Shown: piece after piece, positions 1 to 6,487 of the stretch | Position numbering within the stretch: position 1 is the stretch's first letter | How the letters are laid out: each line of letters begins with the position of its first letter | NCBI GenBank assembly: GCA_041910015.1 | Contig: JAYRRR010000102.1 | Coordinates: 1-33,080, forward strand | DNA: 33,080 nt | From: RPQJ01 sp041910015 | Lineage (GTDB): Bacteria > Pseudomonadota > Gammaproteobacteria > Steroidobacterales > Steroidobacteraceae | Direction of reading: 5' to 3' | Made by a program: the position numbers and the translations under genes | The notes under the pieces: generated by a model | Seen by the model: the letters and a program-made list of their open reading frames with translations, nothing else | What the model was told of the DNA's origin: nothing | Databases searched by the model: none

Positions 1-138
1 AGCGGGCGCCAGAATATCGGATAACCGAAGTCCCGCTGCGCCCTTCATGAACCGGGGCTGGTGCAGCGAGAAATGCCCGGCGCGCGTCGCAAGCGCAGCG
101 GCGACTGCCAGTATCGAAACGCTCGTCGCCGACGACAC
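1..138 (-). CDS. possible partial CDS with signal-peptide-like N-terminus, runs off the left edge
   Basis: A minus-strand frame opening at a GTG (138-136) reads through to the window edge. Its first about 20 residues are hydrophobic and Ala-rich (VSILAVAAALATRA), followed by GHFSLHQPRFMKGAAG, which reads like an exported or membrane-anchored protein. A purine-rich stretch lies about 15 bases upstream, too far to be a good ribosome binding site. Other frames are also open here, as is usual at this GC content, so the call rests on protein-like composition only. I do not recognise a family. The alternative is that this stretch is intergenic. Confidence 0.22.
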   Translation of the reverse strand, partial: MSSATSVSILAVAAALATRAGHFSLHQPRFMKGAAGLRLSDILAPA

Positions 139-252
139 GCAACAGGGGATGACCCCCTCCCGGGCCCTGTCCGTCCTGAGCGACGGGCTGGAGCTTGCGT
201 CTTGCGCAGACGCTTGCGTGCTCTGCAGAGGCTTGCGCGTTCCTCGGCTGCC

Positions 253-722
253 TCAGCCGGCCCCATGCTGGCGGAACCACGCGAGGCACTGCGTCCAGGC
301 GTCGGTGGCTTCGTTCGACCTGCCGCTCGGCCGGTCGTCCGCGAGAAATCCGTGCGGCGCCCCGGGGAACACGACGATCCGCGAGGCTTCGTTGCCGGCC
401 CTGGCGAGCGCCTGCCGCATCTGCCCGATGTCGGCGGGCGGGACGCCCTGGTCCTGGCCACCGTACCGGCCCAGCACCGGCACCTTCAGTTGCGCGGCGA
501 TGTCGACGGGATACTGCCGCTGCAGCGGCGTGCGTTCGCCCGTCAGACGCCCGTACCACGCCACGCCGGCTTGAGGCTGCGACTGTGCGCGGCATAGAGC
601 CAGGTGATGCGTCCGCCCCAGCAGAAGCCGGTGGCGAGCGCCGTGACGATGACGGCGCGGCGGGTCAGGGTCGGCTTGCCGAGCAGTGCGACGAGCTCGG
701 CGTTGGTCCACTGCTCGTGCAT
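253..722 (-). pseudogene. dienelactone hydrolase family protein, N-terminally truncated and frameshifted
   Basis: This is an alpha/beta hydrolase of the dienelactone hydrolase family, enzymes that open lactone or ester bonds with a Cys-Asp-His triad. The first frame starts at ATG 722 behind a strong AAGGAGGAG ribosome binding site and reaches the nucleophile motif GFCWGG (residues 32-37) and WLYAAHSRSLK. It then stops at 543. The continuation AGVAWYGRLTGER...GGQDQGVP (Asp) ...FPGAPHGF (His) lies in the other frame down to the stop at 253. The switch falls in the sequence for SLK/AGVAW near 570-575, and one missing base explains it. The N-terminal half of the fold (about 100 residues) is absent, replaced by about 30 unrelated residues. 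It follows the thioesterase gene on the same strand, 45 bases after its stop. A sequencing error could explain the frameshift but not the truncation. Confidence 0.7.
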
Positions 723-767
723 CGTCTGGCTCCTCCTTGAGAAAGCGGCCGTCGGGTGCGACGCGCG

Positions 768-1250
768 TCAGGGCGGCTCGACCCCCGGCTGACAAGGCGT
801 CGTCTCCGCGGCGACGGCCGCCGCGACCTCCGGCAGCACCGAGTACTGCGTGAACTCCACGGGCATGCGCGTCGCCTTGCCGGTCCGCAGGTCGATGCAG
901 ACGTAGTGGATCAGCGCGCGCAGCAGCGTCTCGCCGTCGGCGGCGCGCCGGACCTGGAAGCGGCGGGTGATGCGCAGCCGGTTGTCGTTGTGCACGGGCC
1001 AGGTGCCGACCTCGATGTCGTCGCCCTCGAGTGCCGCGCGCAGGTAATTGACCTGGGTGCGCCACACGGCCATGCCGCGGCCGAGTTGCCGGCACAGCTC
1101 GGGGCTGATGCCGCGCGAGATCGAATGCGCCCAGGCGCAGTCGTCGAGCCAGGCGACGTAGATCGCGTTGTTGACGTGGCCGTAGCCGTCGATTTCCGCG
1201 TGATGCGCCACGCGCGCGTGGATGAACGGCGCGGGCAGGTCCCAGCTCAT
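768..1250 (-). CDS. acyl-CoA thioesterase, 4HBT hot-dog family
   Basis: This 160-residue protein has the single hot-dog fold of the 4-hydroxybenzoyl-CoA thioesterase family, which cleaves acyl-CoA thioesters in the cytoplasm. The signature DGYGHVNNAIYVAWLDD (residues 21-37) carries the Asp and the GHVNN helix-start typical of the YbgC/FadM-like branch. The length is normal for the family. I chose ATG 1250 because it overlaps the TGA of the upstream acyltransferase gene in an ATGA arrangement, which implies translational coupling; upstream in-frame starts would lie deep inside that gene. The pairing with a PlsC-type acyltransferase suggests work on the same acyl pool, perhaps membrane-lipid acyl chains. 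The substrate cannot be told from sequence. Confidence 0.85.
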   Translation of the reverse strand: MSWDLPAPFIHARVAHHAEIDGYGHVNNAIYVAWLDDCAWAHSISRGISPELCRQLGRGMAVWRTQVNYLRAALEGDDIEVGTWPVHNDNRLRITRRFQVRRAADGETLLRALIHYVCIDLRTGKATRMPVEFTQYSVLPEVAAAVAAETTPCQPGVEPP

Positions 1251-2143
1251 GACCCGGCTCCGACCGGACCGCGCGAGCCTGAGCCCTGCTCGCGCAGCAT
1301 CGCATCGAGACGCGCGTCCTTCTCCGCCCACAACTCGCCGAGCCAGCGTTTGAAGCGGGCGCGATCGGCCGCATCCTCACCGAAGTCCCCCGCCGTCATC
1401 CACGGCTCGACCGGGTGGCGTCGCACGTCCATGCGCACCGTGCCCAGGCGGCCGCAGCACATGTCCCAGAGCGTGGGGCTCGCGGACGGGTAGGCGATCG
1501 TGACGTCGAGCACCGAATGCAGCGACTTGCCCATCGCCGACAGCACGAACGCCACGCCGCCGTGGCGCGGCCGCAGCAGGTGACGATAGGGAGACTTGCT
1601 GGCCGCGTGCCTGGCCGCCGTGAAGCGCGTGCCCTCGACGAAGTTCATGACCGACGTCGGCATCAGGGCAAAGCGCTCGCAGGCCTTGCGCGTCGCCGCG
1701 AGGTCTTCGCCGCGTGCTTCCGGATGCTGCTGCAGGTAGGTCGCCGAGTGCCGCTGCATGAACGGGAAATCGAGTGCCCACCACGCGAGTCCCAGGAACG
1801 GCACCCAGATGAGCTCCTGCTTGAGGAAGAACTTGAGGAACGGGACGCGGCCGATCAGCGCCTGCTGCAGCACCAGGATGTCGACCCACGAACGGTGGTT
1901 GGACACGACGAGGTACCAGCCGCACCGGTCGAGACCTTCGGCGCCCGTCACCTCGAGGCGCAATGCGCCCATGAGGCGGAAGATCGCGACGTTGCAGCGG
2001 ATCCAGCACTCGGCGAGCCCGACCATCACGCGACTCGTGGCCTTGCGCCACGGCGGCAGCGGCACCAGCAGCTTCGCCAGCGCCACGGCCATCAGGATGG
2101 GCACCCAGAAAACGACGTTCGCCACCATGAGCAACAGGGTCAT
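1247..2143 (-). CDS. PlsC-type lysophospholipid acyltransferase, YihG-like
   Basis: This 298-residue membrane-associated acyltransferase transfers an acyl chain to a lysophospholipid or related acceptor. A hydrophobic N-terminal segment (residues 2-28) anchors it. The catalytic NHx4D motif is NHRSWVD (82-88), and the acceptor-binding block is FVEGTRFT (168-175). Length and motif spacing fit the YihG/YihG-like group (about 300 residues) better than the shorter classical PlsC. ATG 2143 is preceded by AAAGG six bases upstream and opens directly into the membrane segment; the frame stays open further upstream but overlaps divergent yceH, so longer starts are unlikely. It overlaps the thioesterase gene by four bases and is divergent from yceH across about 106 bases, where both promoters must lie. 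I see no clear -35/-10 pair there. Confidence 0.85.
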   Translation of the reverse strand: MTLLLMVANVVFWVPILMAVALAKLLVPLPPWRKATSRVMVGLAECWIRCNVAIFRLMGALRLEVTGAEGLDRCGWYLVVSNHRSWVDILVLQQALIGRVPFLKFFLKQELIWVPFLGLAWWALDFPFMQRHSATYLQQHPEARGEDLAATRKACERFALMPTSVMNFVEGTRFTAARHAASKSPYRHLLRPRHGGVAFVLSAMGKSLHSVLDVTIAYPSASPTLWDMCCGRLGTVRMDVRRHPVEPWMTAGDFGEDAADRARFKRWLGELWAEKDARLDAMLREQGSGSRGPVGAGS

Positions 2144-2249
2144 GATGCCTTTGAGCGTCGAGCCACGCTTCTGCACGGGCGTCCAGTCCTTCCGGCCGGC
2201 GGGGTATGCGATTATGCCCGGGTCGCCCGCATCATGGAGCCTGCCGCTG

Positions 2250-2918
2250 ATGCCGCTCGAACTTTCGGCCGTCGAGGCCCGCGTGATCGGCTGCCTGATC
2301 GAGAAGCAGATCGCCACGCCGGACCAGTACCCGCTGTCGCTCAACGCGCTCGTGAGTGCCTGCAACCAGAAGAGCAACCGCGACCCGGTGCTGAACCTCG
2401 ACGAGCGCGAGGTCCAGCCGATCGTCGACGCCCTCGCCCGCAAGCAGCTCCTCATGGAGAAGTCGGGTTTCGGCAGCCGCGTGCCGAAATACCACCAGCT
2501 CTTCTGCAACACCCAGTTCGGGAGCCTGAAGTTCACGCCCGAGCAGACGGCGATCGTCTGCGAGCTGCTGCTGCGCGGGCCGCAGACGCCCGGCGAGCTG
2601 CGCATGCACGCCGGGCGACTCGCGCCGCTCGGCGACGTGCAGCAGGTCGAGGCAGCGCTCGAGGACCTCATGACCCGCCCCGAGGGGCCGTTCGTCGCCC
2701 GGCTCGCCCGCGAGCCCGGCCGGCGCGAGTCGCGCTATGCGCAGCTTTTCACGGGGCCGCCCACGCAGGCGCTCGCGGGCACCGTGGCGGAGCCGGCAGC
2801 GGCGCCGCTCGCGACGGCCGAAGAGCCAGGCCTCGTGGCACGCGTTGCCGCGCTCGAGGCCGAGGTCGCCGAACTGCGGCGGGAGTTCATGGAGCTGAAG
2901 CAGACAGGCGCGCGCTGA
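2250..2918 (+). CDS. yceH: YceH family protein (DUF480), double winged-helix
   Basis: A 222-residue protein of the YceH/DUF480 family, which folds as two winged-helix domains and is widely kept in Gammaproteobacteria without a settled function. The hallmark N-terminus LSAVEARVIGCLIEKQ, then TPDQYPLSLNALVSACNQKS and NRDPV, is intact at residues 4-44. The second wing region FTPEQTAIVCELLLRGPQTPGELR follows at about 112-135. The C-terminus from about residue 192 (LVARVAALEAEVAELRREF) is a short coiled coil typical of the family. I chose the start at ATG 2250 because homologues begin almost directly with this Leu-rich helix. It ends 31 bases from a convergent SRPBCC gene. Confidence 0.9.
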   Translation: MPLELSAVEARVIGCLIEKQIATPDQYPLSLNALVSACNQKSNRDPVLNLDEREVQPIVDALARKQLLMEKSGFGSRVPKYHQLFCNTQFGSLKFTPEQTAIVCELLLRGPQTPGELRMHAGRLAPLGDVQQVEAALEDLMTRPEGPFVARLAREPGRRESRYAQLFTGPPTQALAGTVAEPAAAPLATAEEPGLVARVAALEAEVAELRREFMELKQTGAR

Positions 2919-2949
2919 CGGCCCGGAACTTGCCGACGGCCTGACGGGC

Positions 2950-3477
2950 TCAGGCGCGCGGCTGCTTCAGTGTCTTCGCGACGATCTTCCCGGCCTGCCC
3001 GTGCAGCGCCCGGAAGTCGGGCACGGCGTCGCCCCTGATGCGCCTTTCGAGCACGACCAGGTGCGAATGCCAGCCGCCGCCGAAATTGATTGCGTCGTCG
3101 CGGCCCCGCAAACCGGTGTGGGTCAATACCAGCAGGGTTTTTCCACCCTCATCGCTCAACGCGAAGGCGATCTCGCCCGCTTCGCCACCCTCCCAGGTGA
3201 TCGCAGGGAGATGCGGCGGCTGATACCGCGTGATGCGTTCTTCCCGGCTCTGGCCGAGATGGATCCGATATTGCTCGGGTGTGGGCACGTTCTCGTCGGA
3301 GAGATTGTCGTGGTCCATCGTCAGGCCGAAACGGCCGCCGACTTTCAGCTCCGTCGGGCCGCCCATAAACCATCGCGCGCGTTGTCCGGGGTCGACCAGA
3401 TATCGCCAGACCGTCTCGACCGAGGCGTCGAGACGCCGCTCGAAGCGCAGGGTTTCGGGGGTGATCGTGTCTGTCAT
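2950..3477 (-). CDS. SRPBCC / AHSA1 family protein
   Basis: This 175-residue protein belongs to the START/Bet v1-like SRPBCC superfamily, in the AHSA1 (activator of Hsp90 ATPase homologue) branch. The fold has a large hydrophobic cavity used in other members for small ligands. Typical sequence marks are FERRLDASVETVWRYLVDPGQRARWFMGG near the start, a central KVGGRFGLTMDHD strand pair, ITWEGGEAGEIAFAL, and the C-terminal helix segment NFGGGWHSHLVVLERR. ATG 3477 has GGGAGA eight bases upstream; the frame extends further but without homologous-looking sequence. Many AHSA1 genes sit beside an ArsR-type repressor, but here the neighbour is a toxin-antitoxin pair and no ArsR protein is visible. The ligand is unknown. 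Confidence 0.85.
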   Translation of the reverse strand: MTDTITPETLRFERRLDASVETVWRYLVDPGQRARWFMGGPTELKVGGRFGLTMDHDNLSDENVPTPEQYRIHLGQSREERITRYQPPHLPAITWEGGEAGEIAFALSDEGGKTLLVLTHTGLRGRDDAINFGGGWHSHLVVLERRIRGDAVPDFRALHGQAGKIVAKTLKQPRA

Positions 3478-3580
3478 GCGGATCTCCCGGGCGAGATCGG
3501 GAGCCCGGGATACGCCGACCGCCAGCGCCTGATCACCCATCCGAAGCGCGCCACGCCTTTCCCAGCAGGGCGATCGCACC

Positions 3581-3943
3581 TTACGCCGCCCGCAGCTCGA
3601 AATCCGCCTCGATCACGGCAAAAGGAACCCGGATTCTGCCGCCGGCCGTCCTCTCGATCAGGCCGACATCGATCAAGAGCCCGACGTCCTCGTGCACTCG
3701 CTTTACGTCGCGCTCGAGCGCCCGTGCCAATCCCCGCACGCTCGCAGGCCCCATCGACTGCAGTCGCTCGATCAACTCCCAGCGCTTTGGGCTGAGCACG
3801 CGAAAAAGCGCCGCCGGGGACTCGAACGAGAACACGTGTGCCGATGCTGAGCGACCGCCTTTCCAGGCCGTAGCAAACCGCCGACCCATCTCCTCGAGCG
3901 CCGCTCCCCCATCACGCCGGATCCGCAGGACTGCCTTGGTCAT
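3581..3943 (-). CDS. HVO_A0114-type DNA-binding antitoxin (TumA-like)
   Basis: A 120-residue winged-helix protein of the HVO_A0114 family, commonly the second gene after a TumE/DUF6516 toxin. The central part LSPKRWELIERLQSMGPASVRGLARALERDVKRVHEDVGLLIDVGLIER (about residues 51-99) is a MarR/ArsR-like helix-turn-helix. The conserved ALERDVKRVHEDV recognition segment is plain. It overlaps the toxin gene in an ATGA arrangement, so the two are translationally coupled with the toxin first. Such antitoxins usually bind their own promoter. The two near-identical palindromes just upstream of the toxin gene are the natural target. Length is normal and I see no damage. Confidence 0.8.
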   Translation of the reverse strand: MTKAVLRIRRDGGAALEEMGRRFATAWKGGRSASAHVFSFESPAALFRVLSPKRWELIERLQSMGPASVRGLARALERDVKRVHEDVGLLIDVGLIERTAGGRIRVPFAVIEADFELRAA

Positions 3944-4224
3944 GAATCTCGCTTCTTCGCAACGTCAGTCAGGAAATCGCTGACCAGTTGCCCGACCGTC
4001 GTGAATCGATAGGGCTCCTCACGACCGCGATGGTGGCGATGATCGCCCTTGCCGCGCTCGTTGTCGTAACCGACGATCCGCCGACCGTCTCGCCCGTAGT
4101 ACAGCCGATACCTGTACCGGTGACGACTGCCCGCCACAGGCGCAGGCAACTGCCAGATGATCATCTCGGCGACAGCACCGTCATCGAAGTCGAGCCGGTC
4201 CCGGTGCAGCAGCGTCGCGACCAT
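3940..4224 (-). CDS. tumE: TumE-type toxin (DUF6516)
   Basis: This 94-residue protein resembles the TumE/DUF6516 toxin family, the first gene of a type II-like toxin-antitoxin pair. The order MVATLLHRDRLDFDDGAVAEMIIWQLPAPVAGSRHRYRYRLYYG, then RIVGYDNERGKGDHRHH and YRFTTVGQLVSDFL, is characteristic: an Asp-rich strand, a KYRL/YRYRLYY strand, a GxDN...GDHRHH His cluster, and a C-terminal helix. Biochemistry of the family is little known; the acidic and histidine residues suggest a nuclease-like or nucleotide-handling site, which is inference. Start ATG 4224 lies directly behind the paired palindromes. Four-base overlap with the antitoxin gene. It appears intact. Confidence 0.8.
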   Translation of the reverse strand: MVATLLHRDRLDFDDGAVAEMIIWQLPAPVAGSRHRYRYRLYYGRDGRRIVGYDNERGKGDHRHHRGREEPYRFTTVGQLVSDFLTDVAKKRDS

Positions 4225-4271
4225 GTAGGCAACAATGCCAACAATGCGCGGATGTTGGCAATCATGCCAAC
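4225..4271 (-). promoter_or_regulatory. paired palindromic operator of the TumE-antitoxin module
   Basis: Two 18-base palindromes lie 29 bases apart (start to start) immediately before the toxin start codon. On the plus strand the distal one, 4254-4271, is GTTGGCAATCATGCCAAC, with perfect 7-base arms around a 4-base centre. The proximal one, 4225-4242, is GTAGGCAACAATGCCAAC, with one arm mismatch. Both share GGCA-N4-TGCC. The spacing puts them close to three helical turns apart, on nearly the same DNA face. This is the usual form of an autoregulatory toxin-antitoxin operator. Binding is inferred, not shown. Confidence 0.6.
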
Positions 4272-4431
4272 GGGCCGTCGTCCCGCCGCTGCCCGGCTCA
4301 GCTCAACGCCCGCGACTCAGCGTCGGTAGACCGGCCCACAGCTTCCACTCACCAGTCGGACCGGTCCCTGCTCCGAATCCGCGCGCGGGACGTGGCTCGA
4401 AGCGCCGGCGAGCGCGTCCGAAACCGCGCCG
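4272..4431. other. intergenic stretch without recognised content
   Basis: About 160 bases between the toxin operator and the end of the dehydrogenase gene. Both genes are on the minus strand, so the toxin-module promoter should lie here or within the operator. I see no clear terminator with a T-run and no convincing -35/-10 pair. Confidence 0.4.
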
Positions 4432-5583
4432 TCAATACCCCCGCCGAACATCGACGACCGACAGCATCCGGTCGCCATTCACGTAGCGCCTGACGTTCTC
4501 GCGCACGATGGCCATACGCGCAGCGTCGCCGAGATCGGATCGTGTGGACACGTGCGGCGTGAGGATCACGTTCGGCAGCGACCAGAGCGGGTCGTCCGCG
4601 GGCAGCGGTTCGGGCTCCGTGACGTCGAGCCCCGCGCCCGCCAGGCGGCCCGAGCGCAATGCCTCCGTGAGCGCCGTCTGCACGACGCTGCCGCCGCGGC
4701 CGACGTTGATGAAATAGGCGCCCGGCCTGACGGCAGCGAAGAACTTCGCGTCGTAGAGGTCCCGGGTTTCGGGCGTCAGCGGCGTCGCATTGACCACGAA
4801 GTCGGCGCGCGCCGCGAGCTGGAGGAGATCGGCCGGCAGCCCGACCTCGCGGACGTAGTCGGGCCCTTCGCGCCCGCTGGCCCGCACGGCGTCGACCTGC
4901 ATGCCGAGCGCGTGTGCGCGCCGGGCGACCTCGGTGCCGATGCCACCCAGCCCGACCACGAGCACGGTCTTGCCCTGCAACGTGAACATGCGCGCGGTCG
5001 GCGGCAACTGCGGCGTCCAGCGGGCCGCGGCGCGTTCCTGGATGAAGAAGTCGAGCCCGCGCGCGAACGCCAGCATCATGGCCACGACGTGCTCCGCCAT
5101 GACGGGTCCGGCCACGCGCTGCATGTTGGTGAGCAGGATGTCGCGCTCACTCAGCGCGGGGATGGACACGCATTGCTCCACACCGGCCGAGAACGTCTGC
5201 ACCCAGCGGATCCCGCGGCCGGCCCCGAGCACCTCGGCGCTGCACAGTCCAAGGACGGCGTCTGCGTGCTTCGCGAGTTGTACCGCCTGCGGCACGCCGT
5301 CGGCGACCACGAATTTCACGCCAGGCGCCACTTCGCGCAGCGCCTCGACGAGATCGGGCCGGTCCAGGGCCACAAGAATGATGCGCGGCCGCTTCCAGCC
5401 CGGATGCTCGCGCACCGGCGTCGGCGATTCCTCGAGGCCGAGATGGGCGATGAGCGCAGCCGTGTCGGGAGTGGATGCGACAGCGTCGGCCCGCGCAACC
5501 CCGGGCCGGCCGCCGGCACAGACGGCCGCCGTGACGCACCAGGCGGCGACGAGCAGCGAAACGAAGCGGGACTCGGACGGCAT
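4432..5583 (-). CDS. D-2-hydroxyacid dehydrogenase with an N-terminal export signal
   Basis: This 383-residue protein is a D-isomer-specific 2-hydroxyacid dehydrogenase, which interconverts 2-hydroxy and 2-keto acids with NAD(P)H. The NAD-binding half has GKTVLVVGLGGIG (204-216). The catalytic set is Arg in NVGRGG (R296), Glu in DVTEPEP (about 323-325) and His in TPHVS (H344). Before the substrate domain there are about 60 extra residues beginning MPSESRFVSLLVAAWCVTAAVCAG, a convincing Sec-type signal with a possible cleavage near ARA-DAV (32). The start at 5583 has GGAGGG five bases upstream. Export of a pyridine-nucleotide enzyme is odd, because the periplasm is not known to hold NAD(H). 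The N-terminal stretch may instead act as a membrane anchor. Substrate unknown. Confidence 0.85.
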   Translation of the reverse strand: MPSESRFVSLLVAAWCVTAAVCAGGRPGVARADAVASTPDTAALIAHLGLEESPTPVREHPGWKRPRIILVALDRPDLVEALREVAPGVKFVVADGVPQAVQLAKHADAVLGLCSAEVLGAGRGIRWVQTFSAGVEQCVSIPALSERDILLTNMQRVAGPVMAEHVVAMMLAFARGLDFFIQERAAARWTPQLPPTARMFTLQGKTVLVVGLGGIGTEVARRAHALGMQVDAVRASGREGPDYVREVGLPADLLQLAARADFVVNATPLTPETRDLYDAKFFAAVRPGAYFINVGRGGSVVQTALTEALRSGRLAGAGLDVTEPEPLPADDPLWSLPNVILTPHVSTRSDLGDAARMAIVRENVRRYVNGDRMLSVVDVRRGY

Positions 5584-5668
5584 GCGACCCTCCGGCGGCA
5601 GGCGATGGAAAGGCCGTAATACACCTCCGGCGCGCCGCGTGCACCCCACCGACGCATCAAGCCTGCGG

Positions 5669-6487
5669 TCAGAACCCCGTGCGAGCCATCCGTCGCCGCA
5701 GGAACGCGATCTGCGTCTGCAGTGGCAACTGCTTCGGGCAGACGTCGTGACAGCCGAGCAGCGTCATGCAGCCGAACACGCCCTCGTCCGTGCCGATCAG
5801 TTCGTAGAAATCCGCGTCGGTGCGCGCATCGCGCGGGTCGAGGGCGAAACGCGCGATCTTGTTGAGACCGACGGCGCCGACGAAGTCCTCGCGCATGCGC
5901 GCCGTGCCGCAGGCCGCGACACAGCAGCCACATTCGATGCAGCGGTCGAGTTCGTAGATCCGGTCGGAAAGATCCGGGTCCATCGCCGCTTCCTGCCGGC
6001 GCAGGTCGGGCTCCTCGTCGAGCGAGTGCACCCAGGTCTCGAGCCGCTCGCTCATGCCGCGCATCCACTTGCCCGTGTTCACGGACAGGTCGGCGATCAG
6101 TTCGAACGCGGGCAGCGGTGCGAGCGTGATGTCGCGGGGCAGGTCCCTGGTGAGCGTCCGGCAGGCGAGGCCCGGCCGGCCGTCGATGACCATGCCGCAA
6201 CTGCCGCAGATGCCGGCGCGACAGACGAAGTCGAACGCCAGCGACGGATCGAGCGTCGCGCGAATCTCGTTGAGCGCGATGAACAGCGTCATGCCGGGCG
6301 CTTCCTCGATCTCGAAGACGTCGACGTGCGGCACGCTCGCCGGGTCCTGGGGGTCGTGGCGCAGGACGTGGAAATGCAGCATGCGGCGCGGCGCTTCGGG
6401 CGCTGTCGCCGGCGCTGCCAGCGTGCCGGGTACGGTCGCCGTCCGGTCTGGAGTCGTCTCAGGCGGTGGCGGCGAGGTCGCGCTCAT
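5669..6487 (-). CDS. frdB: fumarate reductase / succinate dehydrogenase iron-sulfur subunit, Wolinella type
   Basis: The 272-residue iron-sulfur subunit carries electrons between the flavin subunit and cytochrome b. [2Fe-2S] ligands are C89, C94, C97 and C109 (CRAGICGSCG). The [4Fe-4S] and [3Fe-4S] ligands come from CIECGCCVAAC (183-193) with C240, C246 and C250 (CMTLLGCHDVC). From residue 36 on it follows the Wolinella succinogenes FrdB pattern closely from memory, including REDFVGAVGLNK and ELIGTDEGVFGCMTLL. Residues 1-34 are an extra Pro/Ala/Thr-rich extension. It overlaps the end of frdA by four bases (ATGA). Third gene of frdCAB. Confidence 0.95.
   Translation of the reverse strand: MSATSPPPPETTPDRTATVPGTLAAPATAPEAPRRMLHFHVLRHDPQDPASVPHVDVFEIEEAPGMTLFIALNEIRATLDPSLAFDFVCRAGICGSCGMVIDGRPGLACRTLTRDLPRDITLAPLPAFELIADLSVNTGKWMRGMSERLETWVHSLDEEPDLRRQEAAMDPDLSDRIYELDRCIECGCCVAACGTARMREDFVGAVGLNKIARFALDPRDARTDADFYELIGTDEGVFGCMTLLGCHDVCPKQLPLQTQIAFLRRRMARTGF

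Noticed and set aside
1415..2944. Long open frames opposite or across the real genes, here and throughout the window
   Set aside because: They are Arg/Ala/Pro-rich, have no recognisable motifs, and cover real genes on the other strand or frame, as expected at this GC content.
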